Shown: positions 24,401 through 33,699, counted from the first letter of the stretch. The stretch: 64,000 nt of DNA from Evansella alkalicola (GCF_019042735.1 NZ_JAHQCR010000036.1:1-64000), one strand, 5' to 3'. Numbers and translations are program-made. The notes: a model not told the origin generated them from the letters alone.

Positions 24401-26768
24401 GTTAGAAACATATACAAATGTTTTCGAATATTGGGAGACAGATGAAATTTCCCTTAACGAATACATTGGAGAAACGATTCAATTCCGCTTTGCTCTAGAC
24501 ACGGACGGTTCTGTCACTAGAACAGGTTGGTATATTGACGATGTCTATGTCCTAGGCTCCACGGAAAGTGATCATGTATTATCATTACCAGGCTCAGGCC
24601 CTTCCTTAGAACGCATGACTATTGATGAGACAAGAGTAAAAGCTGCTGAACCTACTTTTGAGACCGCCACAGCTGAGATGGTTGAGCTTAAAGAAGTATC
24701 AGGTGGCGTAAACCTTCAATCTGTTGAGGGCTTACCAGTAGCAGGTACAGTCACAATCGTAGAATCTGATCGCACAACACATACAAACCCAATTAATGGT
24801 GAGTATACACTGAGAAGCTCGGCAACAGCAGATGGAGAAACTGTCACAATTCTTGCTGAAGCATACGGTTACTATTCTCAAACAGCAACAGTTGAAGTGA
24901 CTGAGGACGAAACGACTTACCATAACTTTATGCTGGATCCTTTACCAACTGGAGATATTGAAGGAACAGTTACAAACCTTTACACGGAATTACCAGTTGA
25001 TGAGGCATCCATTCGTCTAGTGGAAGATCCACAAGTCCCAGTTGCCTACACAGATGAGACAGGCTCCTTCACGATGTCTGATGTTTATGAAGGAGATTAC
25101 ACTCTCCGCATTTCAGCACAAGGATATCATCCTTCTGATGTAAGTATTTCCGTAGAAGGCGGAGAAATTGTTGAACTGGATGTTAACCTCGAGCAATTTG
25201 TAGGTTATGAAGATGAAATTGCTTACGATAACGGCGTTGCTGAAAATGCTTTAGTTTTAAATGCTGCTGGTAACGGTTTAGGGGTAAAATTCACTCCAGA
25301 TGGCACAGCTGAAGTACGTGGCGTAAACATGTACGTCTGGGACACAGACTTCCCTACTCCAGGAGGCAATGAAATAAACATTGTCGTTTATAGTACAGAT
25401 GATAACGGTAATCCTGCAGAACGTGTCATCGGTCCTGTTCCTGTAGAAGTGGAGCGAGGTACATGGAACTATATCGACTTATCCGACCACAGCTTTGTAA
25501 CAGACGGTGACTTCTTCATTGCTACATTACAGGATGAAATTGGTGACTTATCACCTGCAGTCGGTACAGATGAGGAGTTCCCTAACGCTGAGAGATCATA
25601 CCTTTATGTAGACGGGGCATTTGAACCTCATTTTGATAATGGTAACTTCATGATTCGTGCAAATGTTGCCTACTCATTGGATGCGCCAAGTTTGACAGCA
25701 CCAAGTGACGGTACCATTACTGCAGATGAAACAATTGAAATAACAGGATCATTTGACGGTGATGGCGATGTTACAATATACAATAACGGCGAAGAAGCTG
25801 CTATTGCTGATAAAGAAGGTAATCAATTTAGTGCGACCATCTCCCTATTCGAAGGGTTAAATGAGATTTTTGCAGAAGGAGATGCAGAAGGATTACCATT
25901 ACCTTCTGAGACCATTACAGTCATTAAAGACACTGTTGCTCCTGAAATCACACTAGACTCACCTGTTGATGGTTTGAGTACAAACAGCCAAGTAGTGGAT
26001 GTGAGTGGTACGGTTTCGGATGAAAACTTAGATGTTGTTACTGTCAATGGGTCAGCTGTCGAAGTGGACGCTGACGGAGCATTCCTTAAACGGGTGATCG
26101 TCGATGAAGGGGAAAATACATTTACAGTGGAAGCAGTTGACCTAGCAGGTAACACTGCAACCGAATCAGTAACTGTTTATGTAGATTGGACTGACCCAAC
26201 CATTGAAAATATACAGCCTTCAGAAGACGTGACCATCGCACCAGGTGAAACGGTTACTGTCTCCTTTGAAAGTGATTCTGAAGGTGGAGAAGCAACCTTT
26301 GTTGTGACACTTCCAAGCGGTTTTGCACAAACAGCTGCAGTTAATGATATGGAAGAAGTGGAGCCAGGTTACTATGTAGGAACTTGGACAGCTCCAGAAG
26401 CCAACTTTGAAAATGGTGTCATTGAAATAACGATGACTGATGCAGCTGGCAACTTCACAAGAACGACAGCTGATGGAAGAGTTTCAGTTGTCATGGAGGA
26501 TCCAATTCCTTCTACACCAACAGAATTGCACGACTTAATTGATGCTTTTGAAGAAAAGGGTGAGATCTCAAGCAAAGCAGCAGATCAACTATCAGGCGCC
26601 CTATCAAATGCTGAAAAACATTATGAGAATGGCAGACTAAAACCTGCATTGAATCAGATGGATAGGTTCATAGACAGAATTGATAGCAATCAGATGAGAG
26701 ATGCTTCTGAAGAAGTCAAATCTATCCTAAGAGAAAGTGCGAATATGATTATCGAATCTTGGAGCTAG
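21438..26768 (+). CDS. bpr: Secreted subtilase, bacillopeptidase F-like, multidomain
   Basis: Extracellular serine protease of 1776 residues. In order: signal peptide, I9 propeptide (about 60-185), S8 catalytic domain with Asp230 (VIDTGVEYTH), His277 (HGHGTHVAG) and Ser447 (NGTSMASPH), two MAM/immune-inhibitor-A-like blocks (about 632-790 and 887-1035) with an FN3 domain between (792-880), two carboxypeptidase-regulatory-like domains (about 1095-1255), a further beta domain, Ig-like repeats (about 1415-1685) and a C-terminal FIMAH-type helical domain (1690-1770). It resembles Bacillus bacillopeptidase F but is longer. Start is ambiguous: ATG 21438 overlaps an 11-codon leader ORF, while AAGGAGGG at 21441-21448 is ideally placed for a rare ATT start at 21456, where the signal peptide proper begins (FKRKNTKK). 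Confidence 0.93.
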   Translation: MKEGSTIFKRKNTKKLSIILVLILLFTPFTSVAANSAQQNGSSSDFTTMLDSKKKSPSEKVDSNVAKMLEKEEFVTVLIELEEQVDTTKVAAEAKQQLGTQATSYNQKMAARYAVVDSLQEAAANTQAPLISALEKAQEAGDVKSFESFYIMNVISVTASKEVIEKISSYPEVKRIKENEQVDIILPEKSEQLPLVTADGVEWNIDRVQAPEVWNEFGVTGEGIVVGVIDTGVEYTHEALMENYRGYNPNDPDNPDSNGNWLDRIGNSTHPADTHGHGTHVAGTVMGQDSAGLNKVGVAPDAQWIAARVFSDAGGTQADLLAAGEYMIAPDGDPSLAPDIVQNSWGGQPGVDDWYRPIVTAWRDAGQLPVFSAGNSGPGASTVTPPANYPESYAVAATDSNDGVASFSSRGPSQYDGDQKPNISAPGVNIRSSVPGNGYEGGWNGTSMASPHIAGVAAMLLSIDASLSPDELEEIMNETAIPLTDSQYTDVPNDGYGVGLVNAYEAVAMIADGTGFISGHVLTEGSDEEPPVLEHSPIDFTFSGLDVPIEAVISDNVAVTDAEIIISHDSWEDDTSIPMTLTSGDHQVGTYQGVIAPDLVLEPGFTYQILAHDFGGNTTASDEVWVDVEFGIVPDEYTQDFSEFPIGWDMNGSWEWGEPSGESPEPVVGEKLIGTNLSGNYPPNAADLLVLPPLDLRDAEEASLRMHHWYDIEANWDYGYIGISSDLGETWEVIETISARDQEWKNLFIDLNPYVGSENPILVAFELTSDSIIEYLGWYIDNVELVGEDTEAPDAPTNLEATASSTGISLNWEASVAPDTNGYNIYRSTTSGSGYELIGETTNTSFADNTTEAGEVYYYVVTAFDYSNNESEFSNEASATPPQVEVLFHTDFNEDDGGFTTDGTNNSWEWGTPTSGPGEAFTGDNLWATNLDGDYNNNEDSWIVSPEIDLSPELSTAELNFTYWQNIENNWDFGYVEVTTDGGDTWDTLETYTNVFEYWETDEISLNEYIGETIQFRFALDTDGSVTRTGWYIDDVYVLGSTESDHVLSLPGSGPSLERMTIDETRVKAAEPTFETATAEMVELKEVSGGVNLQSVEGLPVAGTVTIVESDRTTHTNPINGEYTLRSSATADGETVTILAEAYGYYSQTATVEVTEDETTYHNFMLDPLPTGDIEGTVTNLYTELPVDEASIRLVEDPQVPVAYTDETGSFTMSDVYEGDYTLRISAQGYHPSDVSISVEGGEIVELDVNLEQFVGYEDEIAYDNGVAENALVLNAAGNGLGVKFTPDGTAEVRGVNMYVWDTDFPTPGGNEINIVVYSTDDNGNPAERVIGPVPVEVERGTWNYIDLSDHSFVTDGDFFIATLQDEIGDLSPAVGTDEEFPNAERSYLYVDGAFEPHFDNGNFMIRANVAYSLDAPSLTAPSDGTITADETIEITGSFDGDGDVTIYNNGEEAAIADKEGNQFSATISLFEGLNEIFAEGDAEGLPLPSETITVIKDTVAPEITLDSPVDGLSTNSQVVDVSGTVSDENLDVVTVNGSAVEVDADGAFLKRVIVDEGENTFTVEAVDLAGNTATESVTVYVDWTDPTIENIQPSEDVTIAPGETVTVSFESDSEGGEATFVVTLPSGFAQTAAVNDMEEVEPGYYVGTWTAPEANFENGVIEITMTDAAGNFTRTTADGRVSVVMEDPIPSTPTELHDLIDAFEEKGEISSKAADQLSGALSNAEKHYENGRLKPALNQMDRFIDRIDSNQMRDASEEVKSILRESANMIIESWS

Positions 26769-26872
26769 ACAATAACTCAAAAGGGGTTGCCTTATTAGGT
26801 GTTTGTAACTGAAAATCTCAAGGATACATTACTTTAGCGAAGGAATATACGAAGATTACTAATTTAAGGAAA

Positions 26873-26999
26873 GTTGATGAGACTGGAGCAAGCGAGACTC
26901 CTGCGGGATCGAAGGCAGGGGTAAGACCCCGCAGACGCAACGCGTCGAGGAGGCTTACCAGCCGCCCGCGGAAAGCGAGTTTGCGCAGGTCTCATCAAC
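26873..26999. repeat. GC-rich Bacillaceae-type palindromic repeat, full copy
   Basis: A 127-bp element bounded by a perfect 11-bp inverted repeat (GTTGATGAGAC and GTCTCATCAAC). The interior has the conserved blocks CTCCTGCGGGA, GACCCCGCAGACGC, GAGGAGGCTTACC and CAGCCGCCCGCGGAAAGCGAG. Its base composition is far richer in GC than its surroundings. Elements of this consensus are known to be scattered in Bacillaceae genomes. Degenerate relatives lie at 53440-53520 and 63234-63305. Confidence 0.8.
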
Positions 27000-27261
27000 A
27001 CCTTTATACGAATGAAAGCTATAAATGATAGCCAATTCTTCAAATATTGGTTATTTTCATTGGTCTCTGCATAGGCTTACCATTCGTCCGTGAAAAACGA
27101 AGTATATTTCTGAAGCGATTTATATACATATTCTTACCCTTGAGATTTTCTATGATAAAACACTAGTGTCCCAGCCTTTCCATTGTTTTCCCAATATAAT
27201 TTATATTGCAGTCCTTCCTCTCCCCCATTTATAATTAACTCACATACTTTGGGGGTGCACC

Positions 27262-28248
27262 ATGAAAATACTGCAAATAAAATTCTTCATATTCATCTTA
27301 TTTTTTCTATTTCCAAATATTAGTTTTGCTGAAAAAACAGTAGTTATTGACCCTGGCCACGGCGGCGCGTTTAGGGGAACATGCGGATATTCTGGCCTAG
27401 ATGATGGATTCTGCGAAAAGGACGCAAACTTGTTAGTCTCCTTAAAACTAAAGGAGGTTCTCGAGGAAACAAGTGATATAACTGTTCATATGACAAGGAC
27501 AACAGATACTGACTTCTTAACGGAAGAAAACATTGCTAATGGAGAAACAACAGAAGCAGTAGATTTATATAACAGAATGACGATTGCAAACGGATTTGTT
27601 GAAGGGAACAATGATAATAGCATCTTCATTTCTATCCATTTTAACCAAGACATAAATAGTTCCAATACAGGTGGAACTGAAACTTACTATTACGATGGGA
27701 TTAATCATTTCAAACCTGAATTCCTACCAAATCCAAAGCAGCTAGAACTACTAAATGAAAATAGAAGGTTAGGAGAAATAGCACATACAAACCTACTAAG
27801 CTACCTCGGATTGAGAGATCGGGAGCTAAGAAATGACCAAAGCTTCAATGTCATTCGTAATGCTGAGATGCCCGCCATACTTGTGGAAATCGCCTTCATG
27901 ACTAACCTTGAGCAGGAAAGACTCACTAAATCAGAGGACTTCCAATGGGAGGCTGCGCAGGCCCTAGCAGATGCAGCAATTGCATATTTTCAAGTTTATG
28001 AGATTTTTGATGAAAACCATAATAGGATAGAAACTTTTACAGAAAAGGAAAAGGCCATTGCTTATGCGGAAGAGCATTCACAGCTTACCGTTTTCGATAA
28101 ATACCGTCAGGAGGTTATTTATCCAGAACCTGAACCAATAGCAGTTGATATGAGGCGGCTTTTCTATAATCCTATGTTTTGGAAAGAGGAACTTAATAGC
28201 AAATATGTAACTTTATTTAGGAAGTTTCTCCATATGAGATTTTCCTAG
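27262..28248 (+). CDS. Secreted N-acetylmuramoyl-L-alanine amidase (Amidase_3)
   Basis: 328 residues. Signal peptide (1-23), then an Amidase_3 zinc domain (about 24-240) with DPGHGG (His33), a metal Glu in CEKDAN, SIHFNQ and the catalytic Glu in LVEIAFMTN. An 80-residue C-terminal tail of unknown function follows (FTEKEKAIAYAEEHSQ region, possibly SPOR-like). GGGGGTG lies before the ATG. It cleaves the peptide from glycan in peptidoglycan, outside the membrane. Single-gene unit with its own terminator. Confidence 0.92.
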   Translation: MKILQIKFFIFILFFLFPNISFAEKTVVIDPGHGGAFRGTCGYSGLDDGFCEKDANLLVSLKLKEVLEETSDITVHMTRTTDTDFLTEENIANGETTEAVDLYNRMTIANGFVEGNNDNSIFISIHFNQDINSSNTGGTETYYYDGINHFKPEFLPNPKQLELLNENRRLGEIAHTNLLSYLGLRDRELRNDQSFNVIRNAEMPAILVEIAFMTNLEQERLTKSEDFQWEAAQALADAAIAYFQVYEIFDENHNRIETFTEKEKAIAYAEEHSQLTVFDKYRQEVIYPEPEPIAVDMRRLFYNPMFWKEELNSKYVTLFRKFLHMRFS

Positions 28249-28288
28249 GTTAATATTAATTAAGTATCTTTTTCATAACATGCTCATA

Positions 28289-28326
28289 GCACCAGGTTGG
28301 ATTAATTTCAACCTGGTGCTTATTTA
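28289..28326 (+). terminator. Terminator of the amidase gene
   Basis: Perfect 11-bp stem GCACCAGGTTG / CAACCTGGTGC followed by TTATTTAT. Confidence 0.8.
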
Positions 28327-28513
28327 TATGCTAAGTCAAGGCAGATATTTGTTGATAAAAAGTATTACCACCGTAAAATTCAAAATATCTCACCTTAACC
28401 AAAATGAGTATTCCGATGTTTATAACAATATGCTATTATTCTCTTAATCATATGTAAAATAATTCAATTAACTGTAAATAAAAGTTATTCATTAAAATTT
28501 GAGGAGAATATAT

Positions 28514-29176
28514 GTGGAAAAACATTTAACTGTTTCTCTCTATTTTATCTTGTTCATGTCACTAATCCTCGTCGCATGTCAAACTGCTAAATCTCAAGCA
28601 GTACCGTTCGATGAAAATATGGAGACTATTGTCATTTCAGGAAGTTACAATAAATATGAGGAAGAAGAAGATTTATTCAATGCTGCAGACTTAGTAGTCA
28701 TTGCAGAAACAAACTTAAGTTTCGAAGATAGGAAACATGTCATTGAATACATGCCTTCCTATCACGACAATTTAGATCAGGCTATTGAAGATTATTATAC
28801 AAAAACACCAATCACCATTTCTAAGGTATTAAAGTCTTCCGCTTCAGAACAGTTAAAGAAAAATAAAAAGTTGACTATTATAGAGCCACTCTCGTTAATT
28901 CATTTCGATGACGGTAGTATTCAAAAACTCGTTTCTGAAGATTATGTAGAATTAGAGGAACATAATAAATATATTTTGTATTTAACGGAGAATACATACG
29001 GGGAATATACTATTCTTAATGCCTTTAATGGCAGGTTTAATTTGGAAAAGAAAGAACAAATGATTTATTCTAAACATAAACAAGAAGAAATGGAATCACA
29101 GAAAGAACAAGAAGATATAGAAGAAATTTATGAACAAATTAAAGAACAAGCAAAGGGTAGATTAGAAAAACAATAA
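28514..29176 (+). CDS. Hypothetical lipoprotein with C-terminal coiled coil
   Basis: About 220 residues. Lipoprotein signal peptide with lipobox LVAC (Cys22). The middle region (DLVVIAETNLSFEDRKH, then VEYVELEEHNKYILYL-like strands) resembles small secreted Bacillus proteins of unknown role. The last 45 residues are charged and coiled-coil-like (KQEEMESQKEQEDIEEIYEQ). GTG start at 28514, seven bases after GAGGAG; a TTG at 28499 would put that site inside the gene. Confidence 0.75.
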   Translation: MEKHLTVSLYFILFMSLILVACQTAKSQAVPFDENMETIVISGSYNKYEEEEDLFNAADLVVIAETNLSFEDRKHVIEYMPSYHDNLDQAIEDYYTKTPITISKVLKSSASEQLKKNKKLTIIEPLSLIHFDDGSIQKLVSEDYVELEEHNKYILYLTENTYGEYTILNAFNGRFNLEKKEQMIYSKHKQEEMESQKEQEDIEEIYEQIKEQAKGRLEKQ

Positions 29177-29179
29177 AGT

Positions 29180-29242
29180 ATATAGAGAGGCTGCCCCAAA
29201 AGGTCATTAGAAAAGGACTTTAAAGGGAGAACCTCTCTATAT
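29180..29242. terminator. Bidirectional terminator-like hairpin
   Basis: TATAGAGAGG and CCTCTCTATA (perfect 10-bp arms) enclose a loop containing GCTGCCCCAAAAGG, a sequence often seen in Bacillaceae intergenic repeats. Flanked by convergent genes. Confidence 0.6.
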
Positions 29243-29249
29243 GCAAAAG

Positions 29250-30101
29250 TTACTTCTTATTTTTATATAAAAACATTGTCAACGGTGCAAAAATTACTGT
29301 TATTACTAAAGAGGCAATCAGTACCCAGGCTATTTGCTCAGAGGTGGCGACTCCATGCATCAATCCTCTGACTGCTGTCACTACAAGAGATATGGGATTT
29401 ACATCTACAAACCCTACCAACCATGAAGGAAGTGTTCTCGGATCTACAAAAACATTACTTACAAATGTTAGTGGAAAAAGTACCATCATACTAACACCCA
29501 TTAATGATTTTTCCGAGCGTAATATCAATCCAAGAGTGGTCCATATCCATGATAGACTAAATGAAAATAACACTAAAAGCCCTACTCCGAGCAAAACCCC
29601 TACAACTCCCCCTTCTGGTCGAAATCCTAAGATTAGTCCCAGTGTTATCATTATTGCAGAAGCGATTGTATAACGGACAGCATCTACAAAAAGTGCACCA
29701 ACTAATACGGAAGGTCTCCAAATGGGCAATGAACGGAAGCGATCGAAAATTCCCTTTCTAATATCATTATTTAACTCCATTCCCGTGTACATGGTAATCG
29801 TGACGACAGTCATAACTAATATTCCAGGAAGAAGAAACTGCAGATAATCCCCCGTAGACCCAGCTATCGCACCACCAAATAAATACGTAAACATTAATAA
29901 GAACATAATTGGAAAAACAGTTACGTCTAATAGTTGTTCTGGGATATATTTTATTTTAAGAAGCGCACGCCACCCAAAGGTCAACGTATTCGTTATAGCA
30001 TTCGCCTTTTTAGGACGTTCCCGTATCAACAATGCTTTCCTCAATTTCTCATTATCCATATTGTCAATCGCATTTGAAGAGTTAGAAAACGATTCTGCCA
30101 T
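29250..30101 (-). CDS. ABC-2 type exporter permease (DrrB-like)
   Basis: About 283 residues with six membrane segments and the ABC-2 signature around SNVFVDPRTLPSWL and NPISLVVTAVRGLM. ATG at 30101 with AGAAGGAGG seven bases upstream. That site overlaps the end of the ATPase gene, whose stop is four bases before this start, so translation is likely coupled. With the ATPase it forms a two-gene DrrAB-type exporter. Substrate unknown. Confidence 0.9.
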   Translation of the reverse strand: MAESFSNSSNAIDNMDNEKLRKALLIRERPKKANAITNTLTFGWRALLKIKYIPEQLLDVTVFPIMFLLMFTYLFGGAIAGSTGDYLQFLLPGILVMTVVTITMYTGMELNNDIRKGIFDRFRSLPIWRPSVLVGALFVDAVRYTIASAIMITLGLILGFRPEGGVVGVLLGVGLLVLFSFSLSWIWTTLGLILRSEKSLMGVSMMVLFPLTFVSNVFVDPRTLPSWLVGFVDVNPISLVVTAVRGLMHGVATSEQIAWVLIASLVITVIFAPLTMFLYKNKK

Positions 30102-30105
30102 CCAA

Positions 30106-31230
30106 TTAACCTCCTCCTTCTGTATGATGATTGCGTTCCTGATATCCTTCACTACCTTTTTCTTCAGGTGGATTTCCTGTTAGGCTTAGGAAAACCTCAT
30201 CAAGACTGGGTTGCCCTAAGGAAAAATCTATTACTTCTATTCCCTCTTTGGTTAGTTCACTAATTGCTTCTGCTACTAATGCAGTATTTGTAACCTGAGC
30301 TGACATGGCCGATGAGTCTGTAGACGAAAAATGTATTTCTGTTTGAAGTTTCCCACTGAGAACCTCCTCCGCCCTTTCCGATTCCTCGGGGACTTTTAGA
30401 CGCAACTGGAAGACACCTGTTCCAACTGAAGCCTTCAATTCTCGACTTGTACCTTCTGCAATAATTCTCCCATGATCAATAACTGCAATTCTATCTGCAA
30501 TCTGGTCTGCTTCATCAAGGTATTGTGTCGTAAGTAACACCGTTGTCCCTAAACTCACAAGCATTCTTACGATATCCCATACTTGATTACGACTCCTTGG
30601 ATCAAGTCCAGTTGTAGGTTCATCTAGGAAAAGAAGTTCTGGAGTCACAACAATGCTTGCTGCAATATCCAGTCTCCGCTTCATCCCACCTGAGTAATTT
30701 TTTACCTGCTGCTTCCCAGCTTCCTCCAGTGCGAATGCACTTAGAAGTTCCCAAGCTCTCTCCTTTGCTTCTTTCCTTGAAAAACCTAGTAGTCGTCCGA
30801 TCATCACAAGATTTTCTAATCCAGATAAATCTTCATCTACAGAAGCGAATTGACCTGTTAAACTTACCCGCTTTCTAATCTCATCCGCTTCATTTGCCAA
30901 GTCATATCCAAGAATACTGACACGACCATCATCTGGTTTTAATAGTGTTGAAAGTATTCGAATTGTAGTCGTTTTCCCCGCCCCATTTGGTCCTAAGAAA
31001 CCATATACTGTGCCTTTTGGAATAGCGAGATCCACCCCATCTACAGCACGCTTTTCTCCAAATTTCTTTACTAATCCTTTAGCTTCTATCGCTAATTGCT
31101 TAGGTTCTTTATCTCGCAAAACGAAACTTGTATTTTTTAATTCAATCTTTATTGGGTTTGTTGTTCCATCATTAATAATCGTTGCAGATTCTTCATCTAC
31201 ACGATGTTTTACTGTAGATTTATTTTTCAT
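30106..31230 (-). CDS. ABC transporter ATP-binding protein (DrrA-like)
   Basis: About 374 residues. Walker A GPNGAGKTTT, signature YSGGMKRRL, Walker B LLFLDEPTTGLD and a C-terminal DrrA-type domain (DUF4162) ending DEVFLSLTG. The N-terminal 45 residues before the first strand are an unusual charged extension. ATG at 31230 with AGGAAGGGTG upstream. Energises the permease encoded next. No regulator is adjacent. Confidence 0.92.
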   Translation of the reverse strand: MKNKSTVKHRVDEESATIINDGTTNPIKIELKNTSFVLRDKEPKQLAIEAKGLVKKFGEKRAVDGVDLAIPKGTVYGFLGPNGAGKTTTIRILSTLLKPDDGRVSILGYDLANEADEIRKRVSLTGQFASVDEDLSGLENLVMIGRLLGFSRKEAKERAWELLSAFALEEAGKQQVKNYSGGMKRRLDIAASIVVTPELLFLDEPTTGLDPRSRNQVWDIVRMLVSLGTTVLLTTQYLDEADQIADRIAVIDHGRIIAEGTSRELKASVGTGVFQLRLKVPEESERAEEVLSGKLQTEIHFSSTDSSAMSAQVTNTALVAEAISELTKEGIEVIDFSLGQPSLDEVFLSLTGNPPEEKGSEGYQERNHHTEGGG

Positions 31231-31450
31231 CCCATCACCCTTCCTAAATGTAAAACGTTCAAATATTATCATATAAAACATATTAGACAGTTTTATCTTT
31301 AATACCTAAACAACCCCAATTAAGATTGATAAAATAGTAACTTCCTTCCTATGAATAAATGAACGCGGACTTAGGGGGGGCGGTGTAGCTGGTGTGGAAA
31401 GTGTAGCGAGATTTTGTATTCGAATGGGTGCCTAGAACGCATTTCTCAAT

Positions 31451-31556
31451 AATGCGGACTAGATTTCACGGTTTCACTTACTCTCTTGGCCGCATTTCTC
31501 AATAATGCGGACTACATTTCACGGTTTCACTTACTCTTGGCCGCATTTCTCAATAA
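31451..31556. repeat. AATGCGG...CCGCATT hairpin repeat (2 and a bit units)
   Basis: Units begin AATGCGGACT at 31451 and 31504, and a third is cut short at 31554. Each ends GGCCGCATTTCTCAAT, so AATGCGG and CCGCATT arms pair. The core AATGnGGACT links it to the 51-bp array that starts 40 bases later. Confidence 0.75.
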
Positions 31557-31596
31557 TCCTTAGCACATTTAAATCACTATCCAGTTTACATTTCCT

Positions 31597-32106
31597 AATG
31601 AGGACTCAAACCGCTTTGCTTCCTCAGTTCAGTCCACATTCTTTGAAAATGAGGACTCAAACCGCTTCACCTCCTCATTTCAGTCCGCATTTCGTGAAAA
31701 TGAGGACTCAAACCGCTTCACCTCCTCATTTCAGTCCGCATTTCGTGAAAATGTGGACTCAAATCGCTTCACCTCCTCATTTCAGTCCGCATTTCGTGAA
31801 AATGTGGACTCAAATCGCTTCCCCTCCTCATTTCAGTCCACATTTCGTGAAAATGTGGACTCAAATCGCTTCCCTTCCTCATTTCAGTCCGCATTTCGTG
31901 AAAATGTGGACTCAAATCGCTTCACCTCCTCATTTCAGTCCGCATTTCGTGAAAATGTGGACTCAAATCGCTTCACCTCCTCATTTCAGTCCACATTCTT
32001 TGAAAATGAGGACTCAAATCACCTCGATACCTCATTTCAGTCCACATTCTTTGAAAATGAAGACTCAAATCAAGCCGACACCCTCATTTCAGTCCCATTC
32101 TGAATT
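31597..32106. repeat. 51-bp hairpin tandem array (10 units)
   Basis: Units begin AATGAGGACT or AATGTGGACT at 31597, 31648, 31699, 31750, 31801, 31852, 31903, 31954, 32005 and 32056, an exact 51-bp period. The left arm AATGTGGACT pairs with AGTCCACATT or AGTCCGCATT near the end of each unit. The unit core GACTCAAAtCG...TTTCAGTC is shared with the array at 14245. Open frames inside it have no ribosome site. Confidence 0.92.
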
Positions 32107-32166
32107 AGAAACCATTGCCCTCATCCCCCCCTAAAAAAACTGATTAATTTTATAAATTTTTCACCA

Positions 32167-32213
32167 CAAAAAAAGCACTGCTCTTCCCTCTACCTCCAGG
32201 AAAAACAGTGCCA
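32167..32213 (-). terminator. Terminator of the TraB-family gene
   Basis: On the minus strand GGCACTGTTTTTCC pairs with GGAAGAGCAGTGC, followed by TTTTTTT. It lies 45 bases after the stop. Confidence 0.8.
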
Positions 32214-32259
32214 AATTCAAATTTTCAACTAATCTAACAACACATTCAAAATTCAAGAT

Positions 32260-33423
32260 TTATAAATTCTGTATAAACAACCTCACAACATCAGCACCGC
32301 CGATAAATGTCCCGAGAGTGCTTCCCACATTAGTTAAAACAACAATTAAAAGAATTCGTGTCACTTTGTTATTCCAAAATCCTTTAGCTGAATGGACATC
32401 ATCAGCTAGTGCTTCAAAGTCTGATACACTCGGCCTGCGAACAAAGGCTTGGACAATACCTGCGAACCAACCAGCGGCCATGAGTGGATTTAATGAACTC
32501 AATGGCGCCACCAGAAAGGCGGTCAAAATGGTCAAAGGGTGTCCGTATGCAATAGCTGCTCCAATAGCTGAAAACGATCCATTCCATAGTATCCAGCTAA
32601 TCGTTTGTTGTAGTCCTGCAGATGGATTCGAGTAAAATGTGTACCCGATGATTCCTAAAATAAGGAGTGGAATCATCCACGCAATGACCTTAGGCGCTTT
32701 CGATTTAGGTGGACGCTTCGTTAATGTAGTTAAATTATGGTCCTTTTTAATTTCTTCTTTTATACCTGGAACATGGGCTGCACCAAGAACTGCCACAATC
32801 TTCTTTCCAGGGGCCGTCTTAATTTTTTGCGCCAAGTATTGATCCCGTTCATCAATTAACGGCTTCTTCAACTCTGGAAAGGATTCAGTAAACTCCTTCA
32901 ACATGGAATTGAGCATGTCTTGCTCCTTCATCTTCTCCAGCTCTTCTTCTGTAATAGTTTCTTTACTGAAGATGCTACCAAAGATCATGGTCATGATTTG
33001 AGCTTTTCCCATTAGCCCCATGTTACCCCATATTCTTGAAAAAGTGATTTGAATATTTCTATCAGCTAGAACAAGCTCTGCACCATGTTCTTTTGCCGAC
33101 TCAATTCCTTGAATCATTTCTTGTCCTGGCTTAATCCCAAACTGTTTCGCCATTCGCTTTTGGAAGGAGGACATGACTAAGTTCATTAAAAGAAGTGTAG
33201 CCTTCTTTTCCTTAATCACTTTAAAGATATCCATCTCCCGCCACTTGTTCCCATCTTTAATGGATTGGTATCTCTGCTCATCCAATTCCACACATACGGT
33301 ATCAGGTTTTTCCAAATCAATGATCTCTTTTACTTCTTCAGCGCTTTGCTTCGATACGTGCGCTGTTCCTATTAATATAATTTCTTTGCCATCTAATTCC
33401 AAACGCGTTATCGTATCAGACAT
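32260..33423 (-). CDS. TraB/PrgY-family membrane protein
   Basis: 387 residues. The cytoplasmic TraB domain (1-225) has the two paired motifs GTAHVS and GAAHVPG and the conserved CVELDEQRY. The C-terminal part has three to four membrane segments. AAAGGAGAA precedes the ATG. PrgY of Enterococcus, in the same family, limits the activity of a pheromone peptide, and related folds are putative metalloproteases. The role in Bacillaceae is not established. Confidence 0.85.
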   Translation of the reverse strand: MSDTITRLELDGKEIILIGTAHVSKQSAEEVKEIIDLEKPDTVCVELDEQRYQSIKDGNKWREMDIFKVIKEKKATLLLMNLVMSSFQKRMAKQFGIKPGQEMIQGIESAKEHGAELVLADRNIQITFSRIWGNMGLMGKAQIMTMIFGSIFSKETITEEELEKMKEQDMLNSMLKEFTESFPELKKPLIDERDQYLAQKIKTAPGKKIVAVLGAAHVPGIKEEIKKDHNLTTLTKRPPKSKAPKVIAWMIPLLILGIIGYTFYSNPSAGLQQTISWILWNGSFSAIGAAIAYGHPLTILTAFLVAPLSSLNPLMAAGWFAGIVQAFVRRPSVSDFEALADDVHSAKGFWNNKVTRILLIVVLTNVGSTLGTFIGGADVVRLFIQNL

Positions 33424-33699
33424 TATATTCTCCTTTAAGCTTTAAGTCCCCTATTTTCAACATTTCTCATCTCTTAATTATGAACTACTGTGAAAGAAAT
33501 TTCTATTAATTTTTCTTCCAAAAGAGTATTAATTAATTGCTACAAAGAAAAATAAAATTTGTATTGGTGTTCACTGCAGGCTTATCCCCATTTACCACAT
33601 ACACAAATGCAACTGCTACTTCTACACATTCTTCACAGTGGCTTCGTTACCGTGGGTGGCTTGGAAACCAAACCTCCTCATGCATGCGTACTGCGTTAA

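Noticed and set aside
31505..32134. Open frames of 209 and 116 codons in the second 51-bp array
   Set aside because: Same artefact of a 51-bp repeat; no ribosome binding site.
33630..33670. T-box-like GTGGGTGG sequence
   Set aside because: Only a short resemblance to the T-box AGGGTGGTACCGCG motif, with no specifier stem and no downstream aminoacyl-tRNA synthetase or amino-acid gene.
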